A stretch of DNA of 64,000 nt from Rhizobium oryzihabitans (lineage in GTDB: Bacteria > Pseudomonadota > Alphaproteobacteria > Rhizobiales > Rhizobiaceae): positions 1,674,001 to 1,738,000 of the forward strand of contig NZ_CP048632.1 of the NCBI RefSeq assembly GCF_010669145.1. The letters run 5' to 3'. Below, piece by piece: positions 1 to 8,878 of the stretch (position 1 is its first letter; each line of letters opens with the position of its first letter). The notes under the pieces were generated by a model that ran no database searches, had not been told where the DNA came from, and saw only the letters and a program-made list of their open reading frames with translations. The position numbers and the translations under genes are program-made.

Positions 1-109
1 CGTTGCCGTGCCACATGAACCGCCCAAGCAAGGCGGCGATAATGGTGGTGAAGGCACCGCCAACCCAAGCATTCATCAGTTCGATGAAAGAAGTGTACTT
101 TTCCGGCAT
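1..109 (-). CDS. Phage holin, partial (cut by window start)
   Basis: The reading frame starts MPEKYTSFIELMNAW and runs off the window after about 36 residues. A hydrophobic stretch (AFTTIIAALLGRFMW) is visible. It lies directly downstream of the endolysin and the small lysis genes, so a holin that makes the inner-membrane lesion for endolysin release is the likely role. The family (phage holin superfamily III-like) is inferred from the N-terminus and context. Its start lies 2 bp from the stop of the preceding lipoprotein gene. Confidence 0.6.
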   Translation of the reverse strand, partial: MPEKYTSFIELMNAWVGGAFTTIIAALLGRFMWHGN

Positions 110-110
110 A

Positions 111-350
111 TCAGCGCCCTTTGCCATGCCGGGCGCATTCGTCCCGGTTCCAGACGTCGCCGCCGCAAAGGCCCACAACAGTCCTGTCGATTTTTCTTTG
201 ATCTTCCGGCGTTGCACCACGCGCGCCGATGAGGTCAGTCCCGACCACCCGGCGCAGGCCGGATACATCGCCCGGCCCCGAAATCCCACACCCCGCCAGC
301 GCAATCGTCAAAACGCCCACGAGCACCATCCGCCCGATCCCCAGCCGCAT
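111..350 (-). CDS. Rz1-like small lipoprotein of the lysis cassette
   Basis: This 79-aa protein has an N-terminal hydrophobic signal ending in a lipobox (IALAGC at about residues 16-21), so it is predicted to be an outer- or inner-membrane lipoprotein. The gene begins inside the preceding small membrane-protein gene in another frame, an arrangement typical of Rz/Rz1 spanin pairs. A GAAAGGCA ribosome-binding site lies a few bases before the ATG. Sequence similarity to a known Rz1 is not recognised; the call rests on the lipobox, size and position. Confidence 0.55.
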   Translation of the reverse strand: MRLGIGRMVLVGVLTIALAGCGISGPGDVSGLRRVVGTDLIGARGATPEDQRKIDRTVVGLCGGDVWNRDECARHGKGR

Positions 351-474
351 TATTCTGCCTTTCAGTTTTGGTGACCGCGCGGTACGTCGCGTTGCGGTCG
401 ATGTAGAGGATGCCGGTGGCGATGAGAGACACCGCCGCCAGCCCGAGCAAAAGATAAAATCCGGTTTTCGCCAT
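235..474 (-). CDS. Small membrane-anchored lysis protein, Rz-like candidate
   Basis: This 79-aa protein starts MAKTGFYLLLGLAAV, has one N-terminal transmembrane segment (residues 4-24) and then a charged, cysteine-containing tail. Its ATG overlaps the endolysin stop codon (ATGA), and its 3' half overlaps the lipoprotein gene 111-350 in another frame. It could be the inner-membrane spanin (i-spanin), although it is shorter than most Rz proteins. A frame error in the overlap cannot be excluded. Confidence 0.5.
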   Translation of the reverse strand: MAKTGFYLLLGLAAVSLIATGILYIDRNATYRAVTKTERQNNAAGDRADGARGRFDDCAGGVWDFGAGRCIRPAPGGRD

Positions 475-1403
475 CACACCGCGACCTCGCGACCGAACAA
501 ACTGTTGATCCGCCGGGAAAGGACATCGCGTTTGCGGTAGGCGATGACGCCGAGCACCACCGCCGCCGTAAGCAGCGCGATCCACCCCCAGGGCAAACCG
601 AGCGACCATGCAGCAAAGCCGGAACCGAAGAGCGAGCCTGCACCGCCCTGCACCGCCTCTTTCGTGGCGGCAGCGTCACGACGCAACTGCGACAAGGTGG
701 CGGGACCAATGATGCCATCGGCAACAAGGTGCGGGTGCGCAGACTGATATGCCTTGACTGCGGCGGCAGTCTTTTCGCCCATCCACCCATCAATTGCGCC
801 GGGATTGAAGCCCTTCGCAGAAAGGATAGCCTGCGCTTCCTTCACCACCGGATCGGGCTGCGTCGGCGCATTCTCTTGGGCGGAGCGCGGTACGCCTTCA
901 CCGACGCCCGTATAGATACCCTTTTCGAACAAAAGGGCCTCTTCCTTGCGCCTGCGAACGAGACCGGGCAGCTTCTTGCCACCAGCAGTATTATGATGAC
1001 TGCCGAGGTAATCCGCAGCCTGCTTGGGTTTTCCTGCGCGCCACAGCTTCGCCCACTGCCAATCCATAGCGCCAGTGCCGAGATTGAATATCGCCGACAC
1101 TGCCGCATCCATTTCATGCTGTTTGCGCGCATCCGGCGACTTGGCGACCACGGCAGGCTCGAATTCATCGCGAAGCACCGCCGCGAAAATGGAGTCCGAT
1201 TGTGCTGACGTGAGTTTCGTTTTGCCCGGCACCAGCTTTGTAATACCGATCTTTTCCAGTTCGCGGCGAACAGCCCGGCTTCGCATCGTGAAGCCGCGCC
1301 CGATGGTCGGAATGCGGACAGGGTCAAGATAACAGGTAAGGGGGTTGCCTTCATGAGCGTCCATAAAGGTACGCCCACGCGGTGACGTGGTCACAACGGA
1401 CAT
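474..1403 (-). CDS. Endolysin: T4-type lysozyme (GH24) with peptidoglycan-binding domain and C-terminal TM
   Basis: This 309-aa protein cleaves the glycan strands of peptidoglycan at lysis. The lysozyme domain occupies about residues 1-160, with the GH24 catalytic pattern Glu (DAHEGNPL), Asp (CYLDPV) and Thr (IPTIGRG). A PG_binding_1 repeat (about 190-245, with FNPGAIDGWMGEKTAAAVKAYQ) follows. A hydrophobic segment near residues 268-292 and a basic tail end the protein. The C-terminal membrane anchor is unusual for a soluble endolysin. It is followed by overlapping small lysis genes and a holin. Confidence 0.85.
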   Translation of the reverse strand: MSVVTTSPRGRTFMDAHEGNPLTCYLDPVRIPTIGRGFTMRSRAVRRELEKIGITKLVPGKTKLTSAQSDSIFAAVLRDEFEPAVVAKSPDARKQHEMDAAVSAIFNLGTGAMDWQWAKLWRAGKPKQAADYLGSHHNTAGGKKLPGLVRRRKEEALLFEKGIYTGVGEGVPRSAQENAPTQPDPVVKEAQAILSAKGFNPGAIDGWMGEKTAAAVKAYQSAHPHLVADGIIGPATLSQLRRDAAATKEAVQGGAGSLFGSGFAAWSLGLPWGWIALLTAAVVLGVIAYRKRDVLSRRINSLFGREVAV

Positions 1404-1454
1404 GGATATCTCCTTGAGATTTTAGTGGAAGAATGATGGGAGCGCGACCGCGCT

Positions 1455-2615
1455 CTAGTTCTCGTCTGTCCGCCCGAAGCGGCGCGGGGTCAGGAAAGAG
1501 GAAGGCGTGGCCGGGGTGCCGGGCGCACTGTTCGGGGCAACCTTACCGGTCGCTTTCGCAGCATCCGGGGCGGCGCTGGAACTGCTGCTTTCCGTGCCGG
1601 CCGATTTCTCGGTTGCTGATTTGCCATCGTAGAGCCTGCCCGAAACCGCCACTTCAAGAGCGCCGGTTTTGGTGTAGGCCGTTTTGGCCGTCTTGATAAT
1701 GTACGGCACGCCGTCAACGCCGGGCCGAACATCGGCGAACAACAATGGCAAGCCTGCATCAATACCTGCATCGCCGATCACGGTGACAGACACCGAACCT
1801 TCGCCGCGCTGCAATTCCTTGGCCTTGGCCTGCGCCGCCTTATCGGCTTCGGCGGGCGATGCATAAGGTTCCGGCAAACGATAAACGCTGTCGCCGTCAG
1901 CATCCGCATCGGCGTCGATTTCCACCCGTTCAGCCTTGTCGGAATCCTGATAGTAGGCCACGACCTTGCTATATTTCGTGCGGTCGTTGATTTCGACTTT
2001 CAGGCTCCCGACCTTGATTTTCTCAGGCGTCAGGATGATGGAGCCGAGCGGCGCGCCGGACGCAGACAAACCAGAACCGAGCCGCGTGAAAATCAGGCGC
2101 TTTTGCTTGACGGCGAAGAGGCCGTTATGCCGCTCCGCAAGCCGCCGCAGGAAATTGATATTGCTTTCGTCCTGTTGCGCCAGCCATTCATATTCGAAGT
2201 CCGCAAGATCGTCATCAATGGCAGGCGTCAGCCCGCTTTCGCTGGCGATGCGAGACAGGATATCGCCGAGCTTCGCTTTATCCCATGACCGTTCCTGCCG
2301 CTCTTTCAGCTTTCCGCTGCGCAGGTCCGCAGCTTTGCCAGAGATAGACATTTTATAGGGCAGGCAATCAACGTTGACTTTGTCGGCGGTGAAGACACCT
2401 TTCGGCACCAGATCATCACCGAAACCCATCTTGACCGAGATGATGGCACCCTTACGCGGGATCGCCAGAAAGTTCGGCGGTCCGTCATTAAGTTCGATAT
2501 CCACCGTATCGGACTTCATGCCCTCTTCGTCAGTGACGGTCAGAGAGATCAAGCGCTCATAGAAATGGCCTGCCACCGGCACGCCGTCGATACTCACCTC
2601 CACGCGCGGCTTCAT
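1455..2615 (-). CDS. D: Phage late control protein D / tail hub-spike (P2 gpD family)
   Basis: The protein is about 386 aa starting MKPRVEVSIDGVPV. It matches the late-control D family, which forms the tail hub connecting tube and spike. The central part has the characteristic segment with NFLRRLAERHNGLF and a hub-like fold. The last 60 residues are a Ser/Ala/Pro-rich linker and low-complexity tail. The ATG at 2615 is chosen over an upstream alternative start because it begins just after the gpX stop codon. Confidence 0.85.
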   Translation of the reverse strand: MKPRVEVSIDGVPVAGHFYERLISLTVTDEEGMKSDTVDIELNDGPPNFLAIPRKGAIISVKMGFGDDLVPKGVFTADKVNVDCLPYKMSISGKAADLRSGKLKERQERSWDKAKLGDILSRIASESGLTPAIDDDLADFEYEWLAQQDESNINFLRRLAERHNGLFAVKQKRLIFTRLGSGLSASGAPLGSIILTPEKIKVGSLKVEINDRTKYSKVVAYYQDSDKAERVEIDADADADGDSVYRLPEPYASPAEADKAAQAKAKELQRGEGSVSVTVIGDAGIDAGLPLLFADVRPGVDGVPYIIKTAKTAYTKTGALEVAVSGRLYDGKSATEKSAGTESSSSSAAPDAAKATGKVAPNSAPGTPATPSSFLTPRRFGRTDEN

Positions 2616-2617
2616 GG

Positions 2618-2830
2618 TCAGTCCCAAAGGCTGGTCAACGGCTTGGCCGTGCTGGTGGAAGGAATATCCGGCATGGTGATTTTCGTGCCGAGCGGAAGGA
2701 CAGGACCGAGCGCAGCTAGACCCGGATTGGCATCAATAACGGCTTCGACCACTTTGGCCGTTCGCCCATAGAAAGCAAGGCAGGCGAGATCAACCGTCTC
2801 GCCCTGCCGTGTAGTGTAAATTGTCGCCAT
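2618..2830 (-). CDS. X: Tail protein X (P2 gpX family, LysM-like)
   Basis: This 70-aa protein starts MATIYTTRQGETVD and has the LysM-like pattern GETVDLACLAFYG followed by VIDANPGLAALGPVLPLGT. P2 gpX-type proteins of this size sit between U and D, as here. The ATG at 2830 lies 5 bp after the end of gpU. The role is in tail completion, possibly contacting peptidoglycan. Confidence 0.85.
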   Translation of the reverse strand: MATIYTTRQGETVDLACLAFYGRTAKVVEAVIDANPGLAALGPVLPLGTKITMPDIPSTSTAKPLTSLWD

Positions 2831-2834
2831 AGGG

Positions 2835-3298
2835 TCACCGGAAAAGTTCGGAAAGGAAGGATGCGGCCCGATCCACCAGACCTCCCGCACTTGGCAGTGT
2901 GGCGGAGCCAGAGCGCTTGAGCGTGATGGAATAGGCGTTGCGCCCTGCCTCGCCCCGGCGGTTAATGTAACTGCGGTCCTCTTCGACGCTTTGGACCGTA
3001 AACGTACCTTGGATGACCCCTTGCGCCGCGTCACCGGTTACAAGCATCATCTCGGTTCCGGCCATGGACGCAGCGATAATACCGTCAAGCTGCGATTGCC
3101 CGCCGAATTCTTCGGGGAAAAGAACCCCGAGATTGTAACTTCGTCGGAAGTGGGGCCGGTCCATTGCTGCTGGTTAAGAGTTTGGCCGACCGGAATTTCC
3201 ACCCAAGGCGTATTCACCTTGCGCTTCACGCCTTGATATCCAAACCCTAGCCCCTCAAAGGCAAATCCGCCTAGCATCATTGATGTGTAACCAGACAT
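2835..3298 (-). CDS. U: Tail protein U (P2 gpU family), interrupted by an apparent frameshift
   Basis: The N-terminal part (MSGYTSMMLGGFAFE to EVTISG) and the C-terminal part (VLFPEEFGGQSQLDG to SELFR) lie in different frames. They join into a 154-aa gpU-type tail terminator if one G is restored in the GGGG run at 3125-3128. The junction ISG-VLFPEEF reads naturally after the correction. Order U-X-D is the same as in P2. The break is most likely a sequencing or assembly undercall. Confidence 0.8.
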
Positions 3299-3360
3299 AA
3301 AGACTCCGCGTGAGAATACGTGTACCCGTTAAACGGGAGTTTAGGGGAAAGGGGTTTTCC

Positions 3361-4160
3361 GTGTGGCACTACAATTCGAACGGCAAACGAAACGGCCCGG
3401 TAGACGGAGCCACAATCATTGACCTTCACAAACGAGGCGAGATTTCAGACGACACGTTGCTTTGGAATCAACAACTCGGGAATCAATGGGCAAGATTCGA
3501 CACGATTACAGAGTTCAAGAGTTCAAACGGGAGCGAGCCGCCCCGCTCCCTGCATCTGCTATCGGTGACCAATGGGCATTTTTGCTGGCGCTGACACCTT
3601 TGCTGGTAACTATCGTCGATGCGCTCATTCTAGACACCACAGGAAAGTCTATGGGCGGCGGCGTTGCGATAATTTCCTTCGTTCTTTATGTGATTTTCGT
3701 CACGCTCGACCTTCGTGTAATTGAGCTTGGCGGAAGAAAAAGACAGACGGGAACACTTGGCCCGTGGATTTTACTAACGCCAATCGCGTACAACCTAGTG
3801 CGGGATAGGCGGCTTCAAAAGTCCTATACATTGACCATCGCCTCTGTCGCCTCATTGGCGGCGACAATCGCGATCAGCAGCAGCTGGGTCGGATCAGACA
3901 TCTATTTGGGCGCTGGAATTCCGGCCTGCGACTCCCGGACGTCGACTGCGCAAGTGAAAGAAATATTCCCGCGACTCCCGATGAACTTTAGCAAGATGAA
4001 TGCACTCGCCGTCAACGAAGTAAAGGAGACGGCGAATGAGAACGCGAAGCGAACATGTACAGCAAAAGTTCTGGCAGATAATGGCGAGACGTATGGCGTC
4101 ACCTTCACAATAGAAGAGAGAGATGGGCAGTTCCTCTATTTCCTAATGCCGTCTGTCTAG
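3361..4160 (+). CDS. Moron gene: GYF_2 (DUF4339)-like domain plus three TM segments, apparent frameshift
   Basis: This gene lies opposite to the tail operon, between U and the tape measure. The start is GTG at 3361 behind an AAAGGGG ribosome-binding site. Residues 1-55 resemble a GYF_2 domain (WHYNSNGKRNGPVD ... LWNQQLGNQWARF). After restoring one C in the CCCC run at 3541-3544 the frame continues through three hydrophobic segments (about 75-95, 105-127, 155-178) to an extracytoplasmic tail with two cysteines. The corrected length is about 266 aa. Function is unknown; a lysogenic-conversion or superinfection-exclusion membrane protein is a guess from position and topology. Confidence 0.65.
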
Positions 4161-6305
4161 TCGCTAAACAGCCCTTCCGTGCCTGCCGCAATCTGGTTGC
4201 CGAGATCGGTAGCCGCAGCCGCGACGGCTTCCTTGGAGTCGGCGACACCTGTTATTGTCGCGGTGGCATACACCGTGACATTCGGCGGCTGCGGGTTCAC
4301 CACCCGGACATCCTGAGTAGCTGTCGGCCTAGTCATTTCCGAAAGAGACGCTGCATCAATCCTCACAGACTTGATACCGAGATCATCAGCGGTCTTGCCG
4401 GGGAGATTGTCGGTGCTTCCACCGAAGCCGTTAGCCCTTGCCGTCCTCGCCGCATCCAACGCAAATTGACTGGAGACCGATGGCGGCGCTGGATCGCTGG
4501 GAATAGATGAAAAAAACTTGCCGATACTGTGAAGGGCATCCTCAACGCCCGGCAACCACGCCTTCCCTTGGCTGTATGGCGTATCGCCCGTATAGGCAGC
4601 TTTTCCTAGTTCGTACGCGCCAGCACCAGCCCCACCGTAAATACCCATGCGGGCAAGGCCCAAGAGGATTGAGGACCATCCACCGGCAGCGCCGCCAGCG
4701 GCGGCGGCGGTTGCTGCGGTTGCTGCCCCGGTTCCAGCGGCAGCAGCGGGGGTACTTCCGCCGACAATAGCAGCGATGCCCCGGCGACTTTGAGCGCGCC
4801 GATCAGGGTGCTTGCACCAGACAAAACGAACAATGCCGCCGCGAGCTTGCGAATGGTGCCAGCCAACATGGAAATACCCATTCCCCACGCAAAAAGCTGG
4901 AAGCCATAACCGGACATTTCCGCAAAAAACTTGGCGATTGGATTATCCTTTATCGCATCGTTCAACTCGCGGATGGAAGCGCCCCATTCCTTCGCCCGCA
5001 TGAAGATTGCGCCAATACGGTCGGCGGCATTCGGATCGACAGGACCAAGCAACAGGTCACCGAGATCGTTCATGAATTCCTTCATGCCGCCCGTATACCC
5101 GAAGCCCTGCGCAAACCCCTTCGTGAAATTCGTCATCTGGTCGAAGATCGTCACGCGGTTGCCGAGCGTGTCCAGCACCTCGCCAATACCCTGCGCGCCC
5201 TCGCGGATGGTCGGCAACATGCTGTCACCGATTTCCGCAAAGACATTGGAAATCTTGTTCCCGAGAAGGTCCAGAACGTTTTGCGTGGTGCTGGCGCGCT
5301 GGATGTACTCGTTGAACGCCGAGCCTGCATATTTCGTGCGGTCGGCGACGCTATCCAACGCTTGATCCAGCAGCTTGATATTGCCGACCAGCGGCATGAA
5401 GGCGCGGGCTTCGTCGCCGAAAAATTCGGACAGCAAAGAAACCTGCTTATCCTTCGGCGCTTTCGCAATCGCCGTCAGCACCTTGCGCATGGTGCCTTTC
5501 GCGTCTTTCTGCATATCCTTGGCGATGGACGGCAGGTGCAGCCCGAGCGCCTTGGCGGCGTCCCGCTGCGACTTCTGAGCAAACTCGCCTTTCGTCAGCC
5601 TGCGGATGACGTTCAACATGGCGGTTCCCGCCGTGCTGGCATCCGAACCGGCGGAGATCATGGCGCTACCCATGGCCGCAAGTTCTTCTTTTGCGAAGCC
5701 GCCCATTTCACCGAAGGAGCCGACCCGCAACATGAATTCGGTCACGTCCTTTGCCTTGGACGCCATGTTGTTCGACAGGTGGTTGATGGCATCGGCCATG
5801 TCGCCGGTTTCGGCCACTGTCAAACCAAGCTGCGTTTTCAGCTTGGCAAGGCTTTCGCCCGCCTGCCCGCCCCGAGATCGAAGGCGATGCCGACACGCGC
5901 GGCCATTTCTGCAAAGCTCTGCAAGTCTTCGGTCGCAATGCCGCTTTCGCCAGCAGCAGCGAATAGAGCGGCAATATCGTTTGCAGCCAGCGGGATTTCG
6001 CCGGACATGCGCCGGATGCTGCGGCGCATGTTTTCAAACTGTTCGTCATTGGCTTCGACAACCTTTTTCACGTCCGCAAATGCAGACTCAAAACTGATGG
6101 CCGCGCCCGCCGTAGCCTCGAAACCACGCGTGACGCCGAAGTAACCAGCGCCGAGTGCGACAGCCTGCCCGATCAAACCGCGCATGGGTGCGAAGGCAGA
6201 AACAGATTGCGCCCGCAGGCCGTCCAGCGACCGCGTGATGTGCTTCGCGCGGGCCGACACATCGTCAAGAAGGGAGACGCGAAGGGTGCTTTGCTGGACG
6301 GCCAT
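4157..6305 (-). CDS. T: Tail tape measure protein (TP901/P2 gpT type), two apparent frameshifts
   Basis: Three segments in three frames join into one protein of about 716 aa if one base is restored in each of two CCCC runs (minus-strand GGGG) at 5870-5873 and 4779-4782. The first segment starts MAVQQSTLRVSLLDD. The second has the TP901 core (INHLSNNMASKAKDVTEF, LSEFFGDEARAFMPLV), and the last is an Ala/Gly-rich segment and C-terminus. It sets tail length and lies downstream of E/E' as in P2. As sequenced it could not be made, so a true mutation would render the phage tail-defective. Sequencing error is more likely. Confidence 0.85.
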
Positions 6306-6307
6306 GG

Positions 6308-6699
6308 TCATTCTCTCATGATTTTTCGGTACTCCTTGCAGGTATCGAAATATGCAAGGAGCTTTCGGGCGGGCCATCGCTCAATGACATCGAGCGATGT
6401 TTTCGCAGTATCGGCAACGTAGACGGCGACTATTCGCCAGTCGTGTTCGTCGGGTCGTTTCCCAACAGCGGTTTCGTCTTGGCGACGATGTTCTTAAAGT
6501 CGCCGCCCTTGATCTTCTTAAAGGCAGGCAGAGGCACATCAGAAATGAGGGCCAGCAGCGCGACCATCTGGCCGATGCCAGGAGAAGAGCTATCCGCTAA
6601 CAGGAGGTCGCCGACTTCCGGTTCACGGAACGTCAGTTCGGAATAGGTTTCGCCATCATGCTCCACCGGCTTGGCAAGCGTTACATTTACGGAATCCAT
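6308..6699 (-). CDS. E': Tail assembly chaperone E+E', made by programmed -1 frameshifting
   Basis: The 0-frame E product is extended by slipping -1 on the heptamer GGGAAAC, which is read as G GGA AAC (6463 down to 6457). The new frame runs CGA CCC GAC and on to TGA at 6310-6308, adding about 49 residues (RPDEHDWRIVAVYVADTAK...). The stop lies 2 bp before the tape measure ATG. P2 E/E' and lambda G/GT have the same arrangement. The extension would recruit the tape measure protein. Translation of the extension was done by hand. Confidence 0.85.
6430..6699 (-). CDS. E: Tail assembly chaperone E (Phage_TAC_7 / P2 gpE)
   Basis: This 89-aa protein starts MDSVNVTLAKPVEHDG and contains the family pattern YSELTFREPEVGDLLLAD. 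It is the major, non-shifted product of the E/E' gene pair and binds tape measure during tail assembly. It lies between the tail tube gene and the tape measure. It stops at TAG (6432-6430), 25 bases after the slippery site. Confidence 0.85.
   Translation of the reverse strand: MDSVNVTLAKPVEHDGETYSELTFREPEVGDLLLADSSSPGIGQMVALLALISDVPLPAFKKIKGGDFKNIVAKTKPLLGNDPTNTTGE
6457..6463 (-). other. Ribosomal slippery heptamer GGGAAAC
   Basis: On the minus strand the sequence is TTG GGA AAC GAC, giving X XXY YYZ as G GGA AAC in the E frame. This is a canonical -1 slippery site. It allows translation of the E' extension ending just before the tape measure gene. It differs from the nine homopolymer frame errors: both the short and extended products are complete and the layout is conserved in tailed phages. 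Confidence 0.9.
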
Positions 6700-6773
6700 G
6701 GTATCACCTGAAAAAATGGCCCGCAGAACGCGGGCCGGATTAGAAGGAATTGGGGGAGAAAGAGCGCCAGCCG

Positions 6774-7286
6774 TTACAGCAGCAAAGCGTTGCGGATATC
6801 GCCGAACTGCGAGACGCCGCCGACCTTGAAATCAAAATCGTCCATCTCGTAGATTTGCTCGCCATCGATTTCGAGCTTGTAATAGTTCACGTCCACGCCG
6901 TAGTCGTTTTCGGAAAGCTCGCCCGGCTTCCACGTCCCGGCGTCCGGCTTGAAGACCCTGCCGCGAATGGTCATCACCGCGCTATGCGTGGTGCCGTCTT
7001 CGTCCACCAGCGCCCCGGTGATCATGAAGGGCGTTTCCTCGCCGATCTTGATGCCGTGCAGCTTCAAAATCTGCGGGTCCACGCCCGGCATCTTGAAGCT
7101 GAATTCCAGCGCGTTGTAACCGAGATGGACCTTGCGGGCCTTGATCATACCGGCGTTGCGCACATCCTCGCGGACGGCTTCGGGAACCGGCGGGGTGATA
7201 TCGCCGATCTGCCCAAGCTTGCTTTGACGGTCCGCCCACAGCATGCAGTTCCGCAGAATGTAGGCGGGGAGAGTTTTTTGCGCCAT
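6774..7286 (-). CDS. FII: Major tail tube protein (P2 FII family)
   Basis: This 170-aa protein starts MAQKTLPAYILRNCMLW. Its length and sequence fit the contractile-tail tube family (EFSFKMPGVDPQILKLHGI, then YYKLEIDGEQIYEMD near the C-terminus). It polymerises into the inner tube. It follows the sheath gene by 12 bp, the P2 order FI-FII. Confidence 0.9.
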   Translation of the reverse strand: MAQKTLPAYILRNCMLWADRQSKLGQIGDITPPVPEAVREDVRNAGMIKARKVHLGYNALEFSFKMPGVDPQILKLHGIKIGEETPFMITGALVDEDGTTHSAVMTIRGRVFKPDAGTWKPGELSENDYGVDVNYYKLEIDGEQIYEMDDFDFKVGGVSQFGDIRNALLL

Positions 7287-7298
7287 GTGAAAAGCTCC

Positions 7299-8762
7299 TT
7301 ACGCGGCGACCGAGAGCGCGCCGATTTCGATTGCCCCGTTCACCTCGTCAATCAGCAACTGATAGCGGACGATGTTGCGGTGGGTGGTGATGTGGATTTG
7401 CTCCATGAGGCCAACCGGCTCGAATTCGACCCCAAGCAGGGTCTTGCCGTTGACCATCAAGGTCGGATCGTTCTGGTCGGACAGCCAGACGCTACCGCCA
7501 AGGATATCTTCGTTCTTCGCGAAGACACGCATTGCGGCGTTACCGTCTTCGATAAGCATCTTGAAATTGCCCTTCGTGGTCTTGCGATCCACGTAGAGGA
7601 AATAGAGGTCTTCAAGAGACTCATTGATCATGTCGGCGGTCGCGCGCACGCTATCGAATTGCCACAGCGGATCATCAATCGCGAGACGGCTACCCCACGT
7701 CCTGAAACCGCCGCGCTCATTGATGATCGTGGCGACCTGATTTTCGTTCAGGTAATTGCTGTCATCGGGATAGGAGATCGTCCGCGCCACGCCGTCGATG
7801 GTGCTGATGATCTTGTTCGACACCGAACCGGAGAATCCTTCCGCAGATGCCACGACACGGGCGCGGACGCCAGCGAAGACAGCCGCAACAGGCTTCGTCA
7901 CCGGCACGCCGTTGACGTTCTTGATCACCTTCGGATCGATGATGAGGATGCGCCCGCCATTGACCGTCTGGCGGAAGCGTACGGCTTCTGCGTCGGTCGT
8001 GTTCGGCCCGGAGATATAGGCGCGGGCGCGGATTTTCGGGGTGATGGCATTCAGCGCCGAAACGAAGGGGTTCGCCACGTCGCCGACATTGGCCGTGGCG
8101 GTCGGCAGCACCTTACCAGCGTCCGCCCCGCCGCCCGTGAAGGTCAGGACAGGCGGCTCCGACATTTTCTTGCCGGGCGTGACGACCTTGACCGAAACAA
8201 CCTTGTCGGCGTCGGCCCCGGTCCCCATCACGGCTTCCAGCGTCGGCAACGTCTTGCCGGGATCATTGCCGCCGCCCGTCGCCGTAACGACCGGCGCTTC
8301 GGTCAGGTTATCGCCCTGCGAAGTCAGCGCCACCGAAACAACGCCGTCTTCGATCCACGCGCCAGTATCTCCGGCGGTGATAATCACACGCGGCTGATAG
8401 CCGGTCAGAGCCTTGGCGCGGAGTGCGGCATAAAGGCCGGTCCGGGCCACAGGGTCACCGATGAGATTATTTTGCAGCGTGGCCGCATCTGCGCTGTCGG
8501 GAACGCGGTTGACGATGCACCAAGAACCGCCTTCGTTGAAAATGGTGGTGACATCCTCCAGCAGCGTGCCAGCAGCGCCGAGCGCCACCGCCTGCGGCAA
8601 AGACCGGATGATAGTCGGATAGTTAAGGGGAAAGGCGGCAGGGTCCGCGTCGGGCGCGATGCCGTTGACGAAGGTAATGCCGCTGCGAGTCACGCGTGCG
8701 ATTGCCGGGGTGTCGGTGCTTTCGACAAGCTTGACGCCATGATGATAGGACAGGTCAACCAT
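7299..8762 (-). CDS. FI: Tail sheath protein (P2 FI family)
   Basis: The protein is about 487 aa starting MVDLSYHHGVKLVES. It has the phage sheath pattern: an N-terminal strand domain, a central insert with repeated units (VVTATGGGNDPGKTLPT and VLTFTGGGADAGKVLPT), and the conserved C-terminal part with RTISYPDDSNYLNENQVATI, GFRTWGSRLA and DLYFLYVDRK. It contracts to drive the tube through the envelope. The ATG at 8762 is preferred over an upstream alternative start. Confidence 0.92.
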   Translation of the reverse strand: MVDLSYHHGVKLVESTDTPAIARVTRSGITFVNGIAPDADPAAFPLNYPTIIRSLPQAVALGAAGTLLEDVTTIFNEGGSWCIVNRVPDSADAATLQNNLIGDPVARTGLYAALRAKALTGYQPRVIITAGDTGAWIEDGVVSVALTSQGDNLTEAPVVTATGGGNDPGKTLPTLEAVMGTGADADKVVSVKVVTPGKKMSEPPVLTFTGGGADAGKVLPTATANVGDVANPFVSALNAITPKIRARAYISGPNTTDAEAVRFRQTVNGGRILIIDPKVIKNVNGVPVTKPVAAVFAGVRARVVASAEGFSGSVSNKIISTIDGVARTISYPDDSNYLNENQVATIINERGGFRTWGSRLAIDDPLWQFDSVRATADMINESLEDLYFLYVDRKTTKGNFKMLIEDGNAAMRVFAKNEDILGGSVWLSDQNDPTLMVNGKTLLGVEFEPVGLMEQIHITTHRNIVRYQLLIDEVNGAIEIGALSVAA

Positions 8763-8878
8763 TCGGCTGGTCTCCGTTAAAGGTTCCAAAATTTGAAGGA
8801 AGGGTTCCGGCTCAAGCCGGGGAATTTGGAAGCGCCACGCCGTATGGGGCGAGGCGAACTGTCAAGAATTTAGAGGCG
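8763..8878. other. Intergenic 116 bp between fibre-assembly and sheath genes
   Basis: On the minus strand it contains TTGACA and a short hairpin CCGGCTTGAGCCGG, followed by CTTCC and AT-rich sequence before the sheath gene. It may hold a weak promoter or an attenuating hairpin for the sheath-tube block. No convincing -10 element was found. Confidence 0.3.

Noticed and set aside
474..1403. Plus-strand open frames opposite the endolysin and other structural genes (for example 729-1208, 6750-8780, 17291-19036, 49913-51505)
   Set aside because: They are long because of high G+C content, lack ribosome-binding sites and family features, and lie opposite well-supported minus-strand genes.
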